DNA of 64,000 bases from Paguma larvata (taxonomy: Eukaryota > Chordata > Mammalia > Carnivora > Viverridae): positions 2,974,565-3,038,564 of the forward strand of contig CM057841.1 in the NCBI GenBank assembly GCA_030068075.1, read 5' to 3'. A program made the position numbers and the translations under genes. Of the stretch, positions 10,601-22,389 are shown piece by piece; the first letter of the stretch is position 1; each line of letters starts with the position of its first letter. The notes under the pieces are model-generated. The model was not told the DNA's origin. It saw only the letters and a program-made list of their open reading frames with translations, and did not search any database.

Positions 10601-13600
10601 CTCGAATGTGACCTTGGGCCACCTCTGATCTTGTCTGAGACCCTACGTGGGCCTGACAGTCTGCAGATACCCTCATCTGTGCCGGAAAACCCCCTTCTCC
10701 TTGCTAAAGGCTGCTCTGTGCCTTGAGTGACATAAATTAAGATGAGATACCATTTGGTTGTAACTAAGAGAGCTCAGAGAAGTTATGGAATGCAGGGGCG
10801 CCTGGATGGCTCAGTCAGTTGAGCATGTGACTTCAGCTCAGGCCTGATCTCCTGGTTCGTGAGTTCGAGCCCCATGTTGTGCTCTGTGCTGACAGGTCAG
10901 AGCCTGGAGCCTGCTTCAGATTCTGTGTCTCCCTCTCTCTCTGCCCCTCTCCTACTTGCATTCTGTCTCTCTCTCTCTCTATCAAAAAACTTTTTTGAAA
11001 AATTTTTAATGGAAGTTTATGAAGCTCATAGCACAGGAGACACAAGATGTCACTACCTGGGAGCAGATGGAAGGCAGGCACCTGTGTTATTTACCTCAGC
11101 ATCCCCAGTGTGTGCGCAGGTCCCCAGCACATAGTGGTGCCGCAGCTAAGGCAGGTTGACAGACTGAAGAGACGCCCATTGTAAGCTCATCTTTCACCCG
11201 GATGTGAAAAGCCTGCACCCTCCCCACAATTTCCCCTCCTCTCACCAAGCAAGCTCCGTTTCCAGACCTCGCCAGGTCCCCCACGTCTGCTCGTCAGTAG
11301 GACCTGGCTCAAAGACGGAGCGGGCTCTGTCCCTGGAAAAGGCTAGTTAGGTCAGCCTCAACCTTTAACCTGGGGAGTGTCCGATGGTCTCTTTCCATGT
11401 TTTGATGTCCCTGCTTGGTCCTGTACAACGAGCCTCGAAGAATCCAGATGGACTCTCCAGAAAGGGGAAGACATCCCTTCCTCTCCTGTCCCACCTACAG
11501 GTACATCAGTAGGCTACTCCCACTCAGTTGTTCTGAACCTCGGCTACGCAGTGTGTCCCCCTGGGGGTGGAGGCTGTTACAGATTCCAGGGCACAGACCA
11601 AACCACAAAAGCCTCAAATCAGAATCCCTTGGGATAGGGCTCAGGTGCCAAACTTTCAAAACCCCCTGGGTGATAGAAGATTTCAGCTGAGTAACCAAAT
11701 GTAGGAAGACATTTCTCAAGACTGCAGCATAGATCTTTGAAATCCGTTGACTTGGGGGGCGCCTAGGTGGCTCAGTCAGTTAAGCTGTCCAACTTTGGCT
11801 CAGGTCATGATCTCACGGTTTATGAATTTGAGTCCCACGTTGGGCTCTGTGCTGACAGCTCAGAGCCTGGAGCCTGCTTCGGATTCTGTGTCTCCCTCTC
11901 TCTCTGCCCCTCCCCCGCTCGTACTGTGTCTCTGTCTCAAAAATGAAAATTTGCAAGTGACAGTGATTATGTGTATCTCTGAACATCCACAGATGTCCTG
12001 CCATTAATGCCCAAACGTGGTAGACACAGTTTTGCCTGAGTTCTATGATTTCTAGAAAAAATATCTTCAAACCCATTTACAGAATTTATTGGAAGAGAGC
12101 GATTTCTCTAACTCAACAGATACTTAGGAGATTTCTTCTTTTTTATTTATTTATTTTTTTACCCGTGTGAACCAGTTTCGTGTCTTAGTCATCAAAAGGG
12201 GGAAGTTACCAGGACTTTGTGGTAAAATTGCATGGGCAAATCAAAATTATTACATTCCATGTTTTGAAAAAAAAAAAGCGATAAATAGCCAAAAAGTGAA
12301 CAGAGCCAAGTGTCCAGCAAAGGACTTTCTAAGTGGGTAAAGAGAAGGTGTGTGGTCTATACAGAGAGTGGAAAACTATTCCACCGTTAAAAGGAACGAA
12401 ATGATGACATGCCTGGGTGGCTGAGTCGGTTGAGCTCTGACTTTGGCTCAGGTCATGATCTCGCGGTTCGTGGGTTTGAGTCCTGTGTTGGGCTCTGTGC
12501 TGACAGCTCAGAGCCTGGAGCTCCTTTGGACTCTGTGTCTCCCTCCCTTTCTGCTCCTTCCCTGCTTGCACTCTGTGTCTCTCTCTCAAAAATAAATAAA
12601 CATTAAAAGGAAAGAAACATTGATAGATGTTATAGCATAAGTGGACTTGGACAACACTATACTGTGTGAAATTAGCCAAACACCCAAGGCCAGTCATTGC
12701 ATGATTCCACTTACACAAAATACCTAGAACAGGCAAATTCATTGTTATCAGGGGGCTGGGGAGAAAGAGCGGAAAAAAGGTTATTGATGAATGAGTACAG
12801 AGTTTATGTTGGGGATGACGAAAAAGTGTTGGGTGAGCACTGCACATCATTGTGAATGCATTTAAATGCCACTGCACTGTACCCTCCAGGGAGTTAAGAG
12901 GGTCAATATTATTTACATATATTTTACCGTAACGAAAAAAGGAACATAATGGATGCGTTTAAGGTATTGAAAAGAAAACTCTCCGCATCATCGAAGCCAC
13001 AGAGAACGGAAGAAGGAGAAGGGTTAACAAGAGCATAGGTCTGTGGACAACAATCGAATGCACCTGGGAAGCTGACTGACCCTGAACCCTGGCCAGAGCC
13101 TGGTCTCTGGGCACCAGAACCCGGATCCTTGTCCTTCCCACCGTGCTTAGTGGAGAGGAAGTACCACCCACCGCAGAGACCTTGTCCCCTCTGCTGACAG
13201 ACCACACTGAGTGGAAGGAGGAGTCACTTTCGCTCTCTGCATAGCAGGTGAGAGACCGTCTGTGAAGGTCACCTCGTGTCGCAGCAAACAGCAAAGTGAA
13301 GGGTAAGAACTCAAGGGCTTGGAAGTCTGGGCTGTGCGAGGTGCCCAGTCACGGTGGGAGCCTGAAAAATAAACTCTGGGTGGCAGGGCCCAGCTCACAG
13401 GGGATCGCGATGGGGTAGGGAAGGGAGCGTGTGCTGCGTCTTGGCTCCCGGGACCTCCTGGGGTCCGTGAAAACGCAGAGCCTCTGCAGTCCCGGCCCCG
13501 TGTTCCTCAGCCCCCTCCTGCACTCCTCAAGACACCCGCGTCCCAAACACCTCTGAGGGAGGTCAGGAGGTGATGTACGGAACGCTCTGGGGACAGCCGG

Positions 13601-14920
13601 AGTCAGAGAACTATGGAGGGAGGGAGGCGGTTTTAGCATAAAGATCTGGTAGTTTCCCCATTTTCACTGCTGAGACACAGAACTGTTTGGTGGTCCACAC
13701 AGGGTAAAAAAAGAAATCTTTTAGAAACACGGGCCTATTCGCTCCAGTGGCCTTCTGTGCCCTGTTAGCAGGAAGGGGGCCGAGCGTGGTAGGTGGCGGT
13801 CGGACACGCCCTCAGGCCACGTGGGGTATATCATTCGATCCCAGGCCCCAGCACATACCATCTGATCTCACCTCTGTCTTGAGCAGGACACTTGCTCAGA
13901 GGCCTCATTGCTTAGGGAAGCGAGAGGAAGTCCTCTTAAGAGAGTACTATCTCGTGAAGCCAAACATGGAAAGAGGTTAATCTCATTGAAATGAGGGAGA
14001 TAAGGAAAAGTCAAAAGGTAGGAACAACTCAGGCGTCCACTCAGGCAGATGAATAAACAAAATGAGATCCATACATAAATGGAATAGTACTCAGCCGTCA
14101 AAAGGAGTGAAGATTTCAGACATGCGTCCGGGGAAGTTCTCCAGAAAGGCGTTGCTCGTGGAATCTGTGTCTAACCCGACCAGAGGAGAGTGAATGATAA
14201 AAGAATAGTAAACATAAAAACGCCATTTTTTTGAGCGTGGCCTGGTTGTGCATCCTTGAGTCCTTGAACCTGATCGTGAAAAGAATTCTGAAAGAAGAGG
14301 AAGCTTGTAAATTCAGACATGTGTTCCCAAGGCCCCACGAGGCGCGTGTGCAGGAGCGGAGTCCTCGGAACATCGTCCGTGTGCATCACAACGTGTTCTC
14401 TCTGAACACACACAGGCGTGTCTTCCTACGACGAGCCTCTGACATAAGGGACGCTCTTTGGACGAGCCTGGAGTCTTGGGACCAGAGGTCCGGGGCGATG
14501 GCAGGGAGCCAAGTGCAAAGGGCCATGCGGAGGCGACTCCTCCTTTCCGGACTGTTTGTGGATGTCAAGCTTTGTGGTTTCTGGAGACGTGTTCATTCTG
14601 AGGTACATTCTAGCTCCATCACTGGGGACGTTCTGAACCACGCGTCTCTCCCTCCTCGGGATTTTTCCAACCCTGAAGCCCTTTCAGACACTGCTGGAGC
14701 GCTCCGTACCAAGAACCCCAGACGTGTGTCCCTCTTACTTCAACATCTTGGCCGAGTGGAAATGTTTTTGGACCTCGGAAGTTCTGAGTTGAGGTGTGGC
14801 TTCCCGCGTGTCACCTGTGTGATCTGAGACACGGTACTTCACTCTGCAGATTCAGATTCGATTCCCTATCTACAGAAGCGGACCTATTCTCTCTGGCAGG
14901 GTTTTTGTTTTGGGAAGTGG

Positions 14921-14955
<35 letters not shown>

Positions 14956-16515
14956 GAGGGGTGGAGATCAAAGTGGTATTTCCCAAATGTGGAATAGTCC
15001 CATCAGTGTTATGTGTGATGATTTTGAGTGGAAAGAAGGACAGTCAAAGCACTGCGTGATTGCATGCAGTAAGCTCCGAGAAAGCCTCCTTGAACCTAGC
15101 CTCTGACGTACCTGGTGGCTAATTACCTCTACAGCAGAGAACTTGCAGGTCTCAGGCCCAGAAGCTTGCCAAGGACCAGTATATAGTTAGAAAATGCTAA
15201 TATTGTTTCCTTCTCACTGCATATACTTTATAGTTTTCGTATTTGACCTGGATTTTTTTAACAATTTATTGTCAAACTGGTTTCCATATAACACCCAGTG
15301 CTCATCCCAACAAGTGCCCTCCTCAGTGCCCTGTCACCCACTCTCCCCCCTCCCATGCCCTCCTCACCCCTCAATTTGTTCTTAATATTTAAGAGTCTCT
15401 TATGTTTTGTCTCCCTCCCTCTCTGTGTCTTTTTTCTTTCCCCCTTCCCCTCCCCCATGGTTTTCTGCTAAGTCTCTCAAAATCCACCTATGCGTGGAAA
15501 CATATGGTATCTGTCTTTCTCTGCCTGACTTATTTCACTCAGCATAACACCCTCCAGTTCCATCCATGTTGCTACACATGGCCAGATTTCGTTTTTCCTC
15601 ATTGCCACATAGTATTCCATTATATATATATACCACTTCTTCTTGATCCATTCGTCAGTTGATGGATACTTAGTCTTTTTCCATGATTTTGACTTGGATT
15701 TTTTTAAGCTTACTTATTTATTTTGAGAGGGAGAGAGCGGGCATGAGTGTTCTTGAGCAGGGGAGGGGCAGAGAGTGGGAGAGAGAGAGAATCCCAAGCA
15801 GGCTCCATGCTGTCAGTGCGGAGCCTGATGCGGGGCTCAATCCCATAAACCATGAGGTCCATGACCTGAGCCAAAACCAAGAACCGATGCTCAACCAACT
15901 GAACTACCCAGTGCCACAACCTGGATTTTTATTCATAGTATTGAAAGTTTATTTCCTGAGCACTTTTATTCAGACAGAAAAAGGCTGAGTCAATAATAAA
16001 AACAAAACACATTAAGCTGGGGTACCTGGGTGGCTCAGTCGGTTCATCGACCGACTTCGGCTCAGGTCATGATCTCATGGTTTGTGAGTTCAAGCCCCGC
16101 ATTGGGCTCTGTGCTGACAGCTCGGAGCCTGGAGCCTGCTTTAGATTCTGTGTCTCCCTCTCTCTCTCTGCTCCTCTCCCACTCATGCTCTGTCTCGCTC
16201 TCTCTCAAAATTAAACACTAAAATAAAAAAAAACCATTAAGCCAATAAAGTACAGATAGCAAAGGCTTTTCTGCAGAAGTCACGAACGTGAAACACGAGT
16301 CAGTGAAATTTGTAAAGTACCAGTTTAGTGCACTGATGGCACTCAGCGAGATTTCTGATATGTAGTATGCACTCAATAAACTGACACCGATGTTTTGTTT
16401 TCTCTTTCAATCCCCAGCCCAAACCTCTTACCGAGTCTGTTGTTTTCTAGGGTCCCCGCATGTCACCCCATGAGACTTACTGAGACAGAGCAGTGGGAGT
16501 AGCCTAGGGATCATG
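7529..16515 (-). CDS. TARM1: TARM1, activating myeloid Ig receptor (copy A, intact)
   Basis: T-cell-interacting activating receptor on myeloid cells 1: a single-pass surface receptor of neutrophils and other myeloid cells that signals through the FcR gamma chain. Exons on the minus strand are 16482..16515, 10207..10242, 9784..10074, 9219..9515 and 7529..7671. They total 801 bases and 266 residues, close to the human length of about 271. Every junction has GT/AG and matching phase. Residues 1 to about 17 are the signal peptide ([12 protein letters not shown]). Ig1 is about 24-120 (NVTLQC to YTCEFY) and Ig2 about 121-219 (NVTLQC to YSCVYF). A short stem, then a TM segment, follow, with Arg236 in [10 protein letters not shown]; this basic residue pairs with FcR gamma in the family. 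The tail is 10-11 residues with no ITIM. Intron 1 is 6.2 kb and full of SINEs. Copies B and C are tandem relatives; A is the best TARM1 orthologue because it alone keeps the TARM1 TM exon. Confidence 0.93.
8395..8582 (-). mobile_element. Carnivore L1 3' end
   Basis: Contains the 'aacacccagtgctcatccca' block typical of carnivore L1 3' UTRs. Inverted; the same block recurs at 15295. Lies in the 7.7-9.2 kb intron of TARM1 copy A. Confidence 0.7.
9219..9515 (-). CDS. TARM1: TARM1 copy A exon 4 (Ig2)
   Basis: 297 bases, phase 1 to 1; acceptor TATAG, donor GTGAGG. Second C2-type Ig domain with both cysteines and the sequons NVT and NYS. Confidence 0.93.
9784..10074 (-). CDS. TARM1: TARM1 copy A exon 3 (Ig1)
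   Basis: 291 bases, phase 1 to 1; acceptor CTTCCAG, donor GTGAGG. Begins [15 protein letters not shown], the membrane-distal Ig start of this family; both cysteines present. Confidence 0.93.
10207..10242 (-). CDS. TARM1: TARM1 copy A exon 2 (36-bp mini-exon)
   Basis: Acceptor CTTGCAG, donor GTGAGC. Encodes [11 protein letters not shown], the end of the signal peptide, as in human TARM1 (LCVGQG). Confidence 0.9.
10795..11010 (+). mobile_element. Feliform tRNA-type SINE
   Basis: GGGGCGCCTGGATGGCTCAG head. The tail is a short run of A followed by T-rich sequence. Confidence 0.9.
11755..11950 (+). mobile_element. Feliform tRNA-type SINE
   Basis: GGGGGCGCCTAGGTGGCTCAG head; short tail TCTCAAAAATGAAAA. 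Confidence 0.9.
12409..12608 (+). mobile_element. Feliform tRNA-type SINE
   Basis: Head ATGCCTGGGTGGCTGAGTCGG, tail AAAATAAATAAACATTAAAAG. Confidence 0.9.
12640..12935 (+). mobile_element. Old L1 3' fragment
   Basis: Pattern of an L1M 3' UTR: 'attgcatgattccacttaca', then a 'gggggctggggagaaagagc' block and an 'attgtgaatgcatttaaatgccactg' block. No open frame. Confidence 0.55.
12960..13985. other. Intron 1 of TARM1 copy A, no exon seen
   Basis: Unique-looking sequence. Open frames on both strands are short and carry no domain. Confidence 0.45.
13985..14130 (+). mobile_element. Old L1 fragment
   Basis: Carries the L1 3' block 'ggaatagtactcagccgtca' preceded by the gatgaataaac block. Confidence 0.5.
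14130..15240. other. Unassigned intronic sequence with a 198-codon open frame
   Basis: The plus-strand frame 14231-14827 is the longest low-repeat open frame in the intron. It has no recognisable domain, promoter context or splice logic. A T-rich (CTTTT)n stretch lies near 14925-14955. I see no gene. Confidence 0.4.
15258..15680 (-). mobile_element. Carnivore L1 3' end
   Basis: Longer copy of the same L1 type as at 8395 ('aacacccagtgctcatccca'), including the 'tatttcactcagcataacac' and 'gatggatacttag' blocks. Inverted. Confidence 0.75.
15701..15915 (-). mobile_element. Feliform tRNA-type SINE
   Basis: Inverted copy inserted at the end of the preceding L1 fragment; ends GAACTACCCAGTGCC. Confidence 0.85.
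16018..16236 (+). mobile_element. Feliform tRNA-type SINE
   Basis: Head GGGGTACCTGGGTGGCTCAG; tail AAAATTAAACACTAAAATAAAAAAAA. Confidence 0.9.
16482..16515 (-). CDS. TARM1: TARM1 copy A exon 1 (signal peptide)
   Basis: Encodes [11 protein letters not shown] plus one base, followed by donor GTAAGT. Same length (34 bases) and phase as human exon 1, and very like human MIPKLLSLLCF. No competing upstream ATG in this frame was noted close by. Confidence 0.9.
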
Positions 16516-16934
16516 GCAGCACGCCAGCCTGTCCAGAGTCGCCTCTTCAGCTGTGCGGCCCGTGGGAGGGAGCAGAGCCGGGACGAACACAGCCTCACTC
16601 TTGACTCCAGAGTGTGGGCAGGAACGAACAAGTTTTCTCTGACTGCTCAGTTCCTCCTTCCACAGCTACGTTCTGGAAACGTTGCCAGTGCTGCTGATTG
16701 CAACATGTTCCTCACACGCCCAGCTCCGAAGATTTGACTCAGGAAGTCGCGAGTTCTCATCCGTCTCAGATTTCAGGCATCGGACGTGGGACCCCCCCCC
16801 CAAATACCTGGGGCATGAGCCTGAAGGATTCCTAAGAGAAGATGAAGGTATTTCGCTGTTGAGGATATTGGCTAATCCTGGACAAGCACTCAGGTTGCTA
16901 GACGTTGTCCACTGTCTTAAGAGCTAAGGACTCA

Positions 16935-17395
16935 GGGCACCTGGGTGGCTCAGTCAGTTAAGTGGCTAACTCTTGATTTCGACTCAGGTCATGAACTTTT
17001 CTTTTTTGTTAATGTTTATTTATTTTGAGAGACAGACAGAGACAGAGCACAAGCAATGGAAGGGCAGAGAGAGAGAGAGAGAGGGAGACATAGAGTCTGA
17101 AGCAGGCTCCAGGCTCTGAGCTGTCAGCACAGAGCCTAACACGGGGCACGAACCCACGAACCAAGAGATCACGACCGGAGCCAAAGTTGGATGCTTAACT
17201 GACTGAGCCACCCAGGCGCCCCTCACGTCACGATCTTGAGCCTCGTAAGTTCGAGCCCTGCATCATGTTTTCCACTCACAGCATGGAGCTTGCTTTAGAC
17301 CTTCTGTCTCCCTCTCTGCTCCTCCCCCATTCATGCTCGCTCACACTCTCTCTCTCTCAAAAAGAAATAAATGTTAAAAAAAAAAAACTTAAAAA
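16935..17395 (+). mobile_element. SINE interrupted by another SINE
   Basis: Outer plus-strand copy. Its head half (to about 17000) ends at GGTCATGA and its second half resumes at about 17223 with GTCACGATCTTGAG. The inserted copy lies between. Confidence 0.85.
16996..17222 (-). mobile_element. SINE nested inside a SINE
   Basis: Inverted full-length copy. The 7-base flanks GTCATGA and GTCACGA look like its target-site duplication with one later change. Confidence 0.85.
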
Positions 17396-17454
17396 AAAAA
17401 GCTAAGGACTAATGCCGAAGTCAACAACCCCCAGATCAAGAATCACACGCTCTT

Positions 17455-17668
17455 GGGGCACCTGGGTGGCTTAGTTGGTTAAGCGGCCGACTTCAGCTCA
17501 GGTCATGATCTCACGGTCTGTGGGTTCAAGCCCTGCATCGGACTCTGTGCTGACAGCTCAGAGCCTGGACCCTGCTTCGGATTCTGTGTCTCCCTCTCTC
17601 TCTCTGCCCTTCCCCTGCTCATGTGCTGTCTGTCTGTCAAAAATAAATAAACGTTAAAAAAAAAAAAA
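17455..17668 (+). mobile_element. Feliform tRNA-type SINE
   Basis: GGGGCACCTGGGTGGCTTAG head; A12 tail end. Confidence 0.9.
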
Positions 17669-17833
17669 GAACCACACTTTCTTGAGTCAGCCAGGTGCCC
17701 CACCAAATAGTTCTTGTACTGACTATGCTGGCGAGGTTCAATTGCTAAAGCCCACTTCTAGAACCCAAGTATTGTGTGTTGGAGGAGAAGGATACAATGT
17801 AACAGCTGCATAGCATTAAAATGAGAGTATGGG

Positions 17834-18028
17834 TCGTGCCTGGGTGGCACAGTCAGTTAAGCGTCTAACTCTTGATCTCGGCTCAGGTCTTGATCTCACA
17901 GTTCATGAGTTCGAGCTCTACATTGGGCTCTGCGCTGATGGCACAGAGTCTGCTTGGGATTCTGTCTCTCCTTCTCTCTGCCCCTTCCCCGCTTATGTGC
18001 TCACTTGCCCTCTCTAAATAAATAAATA
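17834..18028 (+). mobile_element. Feliform tRNA-type SINE
   Basis: Diverged head GTGCCTGGGTGGCACAG. The tail ends AAATAAATAAATA, where the next SINE has inserted. Confidence 0.85.
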
Positions 18029-18240
18029 GGGGCGCCTGAGTGGCTAATTTGGTTAAGTGTCCAGTTATGGCTCAAGTCATGATCTCATGGTTCGTGGGTT
18101 GAAGCCCCACATCAGGCTCTGTGCTGACGGCTCAGAGCCTGGAGCCTGCTTCAGATCGTGTCTCCCTCTCTCTCTACCCCTCCCCTGTGCGCTCTCTCTC
18201 TCTCTCAAAAATAAATATTAAAAGAACTTTAAATAAATAA
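18029..18240 (+). mobile_element. Feliform tRNA-type SINE
   Basis: GGGGCGCCTGAGTGGCTAA head directly abutting the previous copy's tail, in the same orientation. Confidence 0.88.
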
Positions 18241-18899
18241 ACTTAAAAATTAAAAAAATAAAATAAAATGAGAGTATATATCCTAGGCAAAAAGGAATTC
18301 TCTCCATCATTACAGCTGCATAGATGGGCTTTCTCTCCTGGGTCAGGAGTCACCAGCTTGTTCACAAAGCACCTCAGAACCAGGAGACCCAAAATGCATC
18401 CTTGGCTGGACTTTCTTGTTTCATGACGGGCGTGTTGCCAGCCCTAGTGTAAATCAGTGTTCTCACGTTTACTGATAAGTCATGGTGAGAAGCTGGCACA
18501 AAGCTCCCCAGGACTCCTTGGACCTATGGGCACAGGGCAACCCTGGGAATGAGTTTCATTCTATGACAAGAAGTCAGTGTCATGGGGTACATTGTCGTGC
18601 CAGCAAGATAGCTCAGATCCCCTTCTCCTGGAACGGCCCTCGCAGCACGGTGTTCGAGTAACCTTCACGTGTGGCCCGTACACCATATTCCTCAGGCTGT
18701 GCAGCGATTCGGGGGAAGCCGTGGTCTCTGCACCCAAGACCATTTTCGCCTCCTGGAAAAGCCATGTGGGACTCAAGGCTGTTACTTAGCCAAGAAATGG
18801 AATTATCAGAAAGTCTGAAATGGCACCTTTTCATTTCTTGTCACTTCCTTCATTGATTTTGTCTCCAGGTAAGAAAATGTATCGCTCCAACTTACATTT

Positions 18900-18968
18900 T
18901 TAATGGCTCAGTCGGTTGAGCGTCTGACTCTTGATCTCAGCTCAGGTCTTGATCTCAGGGTTGTGAGT
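18900..18968 (+). mobile_element. Truncated SINE head
   Basis: About 70 bases of the tRNA-like part only (ATGGCTCAGTCGGTTGAGCG to GTTGTGAGTCA). Confidence 0.75.
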
Positions 18969-19274
18969 CAGCCAGGGCTGGGATCTAATCTGAAAGCTCA
19001 GCTGGGGAAGGATCCACTTCCAAGCTGCAGTTCCGTTCTGACATGAATCACCCAGAGTGAGCACAGATTTCACAGGTGAAGGATGAGGTGGCCACAGGAT
19101 GTCCTCACTGCAGACGCCAGCTGTGTGCTCAGCTGTTTCCAAGCCATCTGCACCCACGAACCAATGACCTGAAATTTTGTAGGTTCCCTCTACTCCCGGG
19201 AGGTTCAATAACTTGCTAGAACCACTCAAAGAATTCAAGAAAGCACCATATTTATGGATACAGTTTTTATTATA

Positions 19275-19514
19275 AAGGATATAAATCAAGGAGCTCCTGG
19301 GTGTCTCAGTCGGTTAAGAGTCCGACTTTGGCTCAGGTCATGATCTCGTGGTTCGTGGGTTTAAGCCCCACATCAGTCTCAGTGCCGACAGCTCGGAGCC
19401 TGGAAATCTGTGTCTCCCTCTCTCTCTGCCCCTCCCTGACTCACACTCTGTCTCCCTCTGTCTCAAAAATAAATAAACATCAAAAAAAAAAAATTTTTAA
19501 GGATATAAATCAAG
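19275..19514 (+). mobile_element. SINE with intact 16-bp target-site duplication
   Basis: SINE body 19291-19498, flanked by perfect direct repeats AAGGATATAAATCAAG at 19275-19290 and 19499-19514. Their identity implies a relatively recent insertion. Confidence 0.93.
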
Positions 19515-19863
19515 ACCATCTAGATTTAGAGACACATAGAGTGAGGTCTAGGAGGGCCCCAAAAGCAAAGCTTCCTGTAGCCTCAGGATGCGTCGCCAGT
19601 CAGGAAACTCCCCAAGCCTCAGTGTGCACAGTTTTCATGGGGATATCATCACATAGGTGTGATTGATTGCATCACTGCCTACATGATCGACTCTGTCTCC
19701 AGCCTCCTCTCATCCCTAGAGGCAAAGGCTGTAACCTTATAATCACATGGTCTTTCTGGCATCACCAGCCCCCATCCTGAGTCATCTCACTGACATAAAC
19801 TCAGGTGTGGTCCAAGGTGCTTACTGTGAATAATGAAGATGTTCCTGTTACTCAAGAGATCAA

Positions 19864-20092
19864 TGGGCTCCTGGGGGGCTCAGTCGGGGTGCCCACGGAC
19901 TCAATCGGGTGACCATCAGACTCTTGGTTTCAGCTCAGGGCATGATCTCACAGTTTGTGAGTTTGAGCCCCGCATTGGGCTCTGCAGTGAGCACAAAGCC
20001 TGCTTGAGATTCTCTCTCTCCCTCTCTCTCTGCCCCTTTCTACTTGCACTGTCTCTGTCTCTTCAAAATAAATAAATAAACTTAAAAAGAGA
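19864..20092 (+). mobile_element. Feliform tRNA-type SINE
   Basis: Head GGGCTCCTGGGGGGCTCAG. It carries a short internal duplication of the head region (two 'ctcagtcggg'-like blocks at 19880-19915) and a GA-rich tail end. Confidence 0.8.
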
Positions 20093-20589
20093 GAGAGAGA
20101 GAGATTCCAAGCACTTAAGAGATTAGCTCCCAGGAGCCAGAGACAAAGACCAGCCACATTCTTTACTATACAAACAAGCCCACATGCTTGTTGGAAGAAG
20201 CCAGTTCCTTGCTGGCTGGAGACAGTCGTCGGTTCCTTGCCAAGTGGGCTTTTCCGAAACAGGGAGTTCACATCATCATCCAAATGCACAATCAAAGAAG
20301 GTAGAAAAAGCCAGCTGTCAAGATGGTAGTTGTACTCTTCGGTAGCATAACTGCCGAAGTGACATCCATCTCCTTTGTCATATTCTGTAGGTTAGAAGCA
20401 AATCGCCAAAACCAGGGGAGGGGATGACCCAGGGGCATGAATACCAGGAGTGAGAACAGTTGGAGGTGACAGGTCACAGCGAAGGCCTTGCTCACGCCCA
20501 CAAACTTGTGTAAGGTGTTGGGACAGCTTTGTGGCGAGAAGGGAGCGTGAACAGAAGAGCTGCAGTCAAGAAAGGCACTGAGCGCTTGT

Positions 20590-21140
20590 CAGGAAGGAAG
20601 CAGGAAGTGGTACAACCCCCTTGGAAAACTGTTCAGAAGTAGCAAATGAAAGTAAGCATACACCTGTTCTTTGACCTGGCCAGCCCACAATTTATAATCC
20701 AGGGAAGAGTGTGCACACGTGCCCATGTCTGCAAAGACATAGCCAAGAGTGTTCGTGCAAGCTGACCCACGGAAGCCGCAGCCTACAAACAACCCCACTG
20801 TCCATCCCCTGGAGAATGGATAAACCACCGAGGCACGCACGTGAATTGGAGTAATGCTCAGCAGTAAGAAGGGAAGAAAACACAACTACGTGTAACGACA
20901 GGAGTAAACTTCAGGCACGACGTATTTGGGCGAAAGGAGCCAGACACAGAAGAGAACGCGTAGGGTGGCTGCATGTATGTGAGGGCACTGTGAAGAACCG
21001 GCAAGACTCACCCAAGGTGACAAAAAGGCAAAACAAGAAGGATCTCTGCGGACGTGGCGGCTGACTGAGAGTGTCACAGGGAAACCTTCTGAAGTGCTGG
21101 AAATACTGTGTTTATTTGGATGGTGGTTATACCAAAGGGG
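20590..21140 (+). mobile_element. Old L1 3' fragment
   Basis: Typical L1 3' series: 'cccccttggaaaactgttca', 'gaatggataaaccaccg', 'gtaatgctcagcagtaag', then the 'gggatggtggttatacc'-like end. No open frame. Confidence 0.6.
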
Positions 21141-21268
21141 ACAGGTAGAGATAGATTAGTGAGATATCTGTGTATTCATATCTATATCTACATATCTGTA
21201 TCCGTCAATCATCTGTCTGTAGTCACTTAGCTGCACAAGATTGTGCATTTTACTCTGTGCAAATGATC

Positions 21269-21502
21269 TCTCATTTATTTATTTAAAATAATTTTTTAAT
21301 GTTTTGAGAGAGAGACAGAGTGCAAGCAGGGAAGGGGCAGAGAGAGAGGGAGACACAGAATCCAAAGCAGGCTCCAGGCTCCAAGCCGTCAGCACAGAGC
21401 CCGACATGGGGCTCGAGCTCACGAACTGTGAGATCGTGACCTGAGCAGAAGTCGATGCTCAACTGACTGAGCCACCCAGGCGCCCCGATACCTCTCATTT
21501 AA
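21269..21502 (-). mobile_element. Feliform tRNA-type SINE with target-site duplication
   Basis: Inverted copy ending GAGCCACCCAGGCGCCCC. Flanked by CTCTCATTTA on both sides (about 21268 and 21492). Confidence 0.9.
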
Positions 21503-22389
21503 AAAATAAATTTTTGGAAGAAGGAAACAAGTCTTCATTGGAGATTTGAGGAAAGGGATCCCAATTTGCCTAGTGCCCCAAGGCGCTCTCCTGTCCATCA
21601 TCCATCTCCTTGTTGGAAGTTCTGGTTGCCGGGCTCCAGGTGCTCTCCTGGTTATGTCTTAAGGGTCAAGTACACACAGGTTTCCTGGGGCTGCTCCATC
21701 TGGCTGGAACGACCCTCATTTAGGGCTCTGATGTCCAGCTCAGCATAAGTCACTCCATGTGGTTCCTCAGCTCTTGAGACCTGGGATTCTTCATCCTGAG
21801 GGTAAGCAGGGAGAGAAGGATCAAGCATCCCCTGGAAAGAGTGTTGGATTGTGTAGATTTAGCGTTTGCGATGACAGTGTGGTAGACAGCTATGTTAGGA
21901 AGAGTCTCCTGCCCTTCGAGTCCACATGCAATCCCTTTCCCTCTCAAAGGTTGGCGGGACCTGGTGACCAACATCTGTCAATCGAAATAAGCAAAAAGGA
22001 TGGGCTGTCGTGTGTCGTGTCCAAGATGAGGTTATGAAAGACTAAGGTTATGACTTCCATCTTGTTCACACCTGATCCCCTCACTCATGCTGATCAGCCC
22101 AGCTGCTGTGTTATGAGCTGCCCTGTGGAAAGGTCCATTTGGGCAGGTGGTCTCTGGCCAACAGCCAGCAGGGACCTGAATCCCGCCACCCATCACCTGA
22201 GTGAGTAACTGTGGTTAGTCAAGCCTGAACCAGCCCTGGCCAATGCCTTTGTCCCAGCCTTGTAAGACCCAGCAAGAGACCACCTGGCCAAGTTGTTACC
22301 ACCCGGATTCCTGCCCGCAGATGCTGGGAGATCCTAAGTGTTGCCTTGAGCCACTGCAAGTGGGGATGATTTGTTATGAAATTACAGGT

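Noticed and set aside
14231..14827. 198-codon plus-strand frame
   Set aside because: No recognisable domain, no splice or promoter context; in intron 1 of TARM1 on the other strand. A chance frame is most likely.
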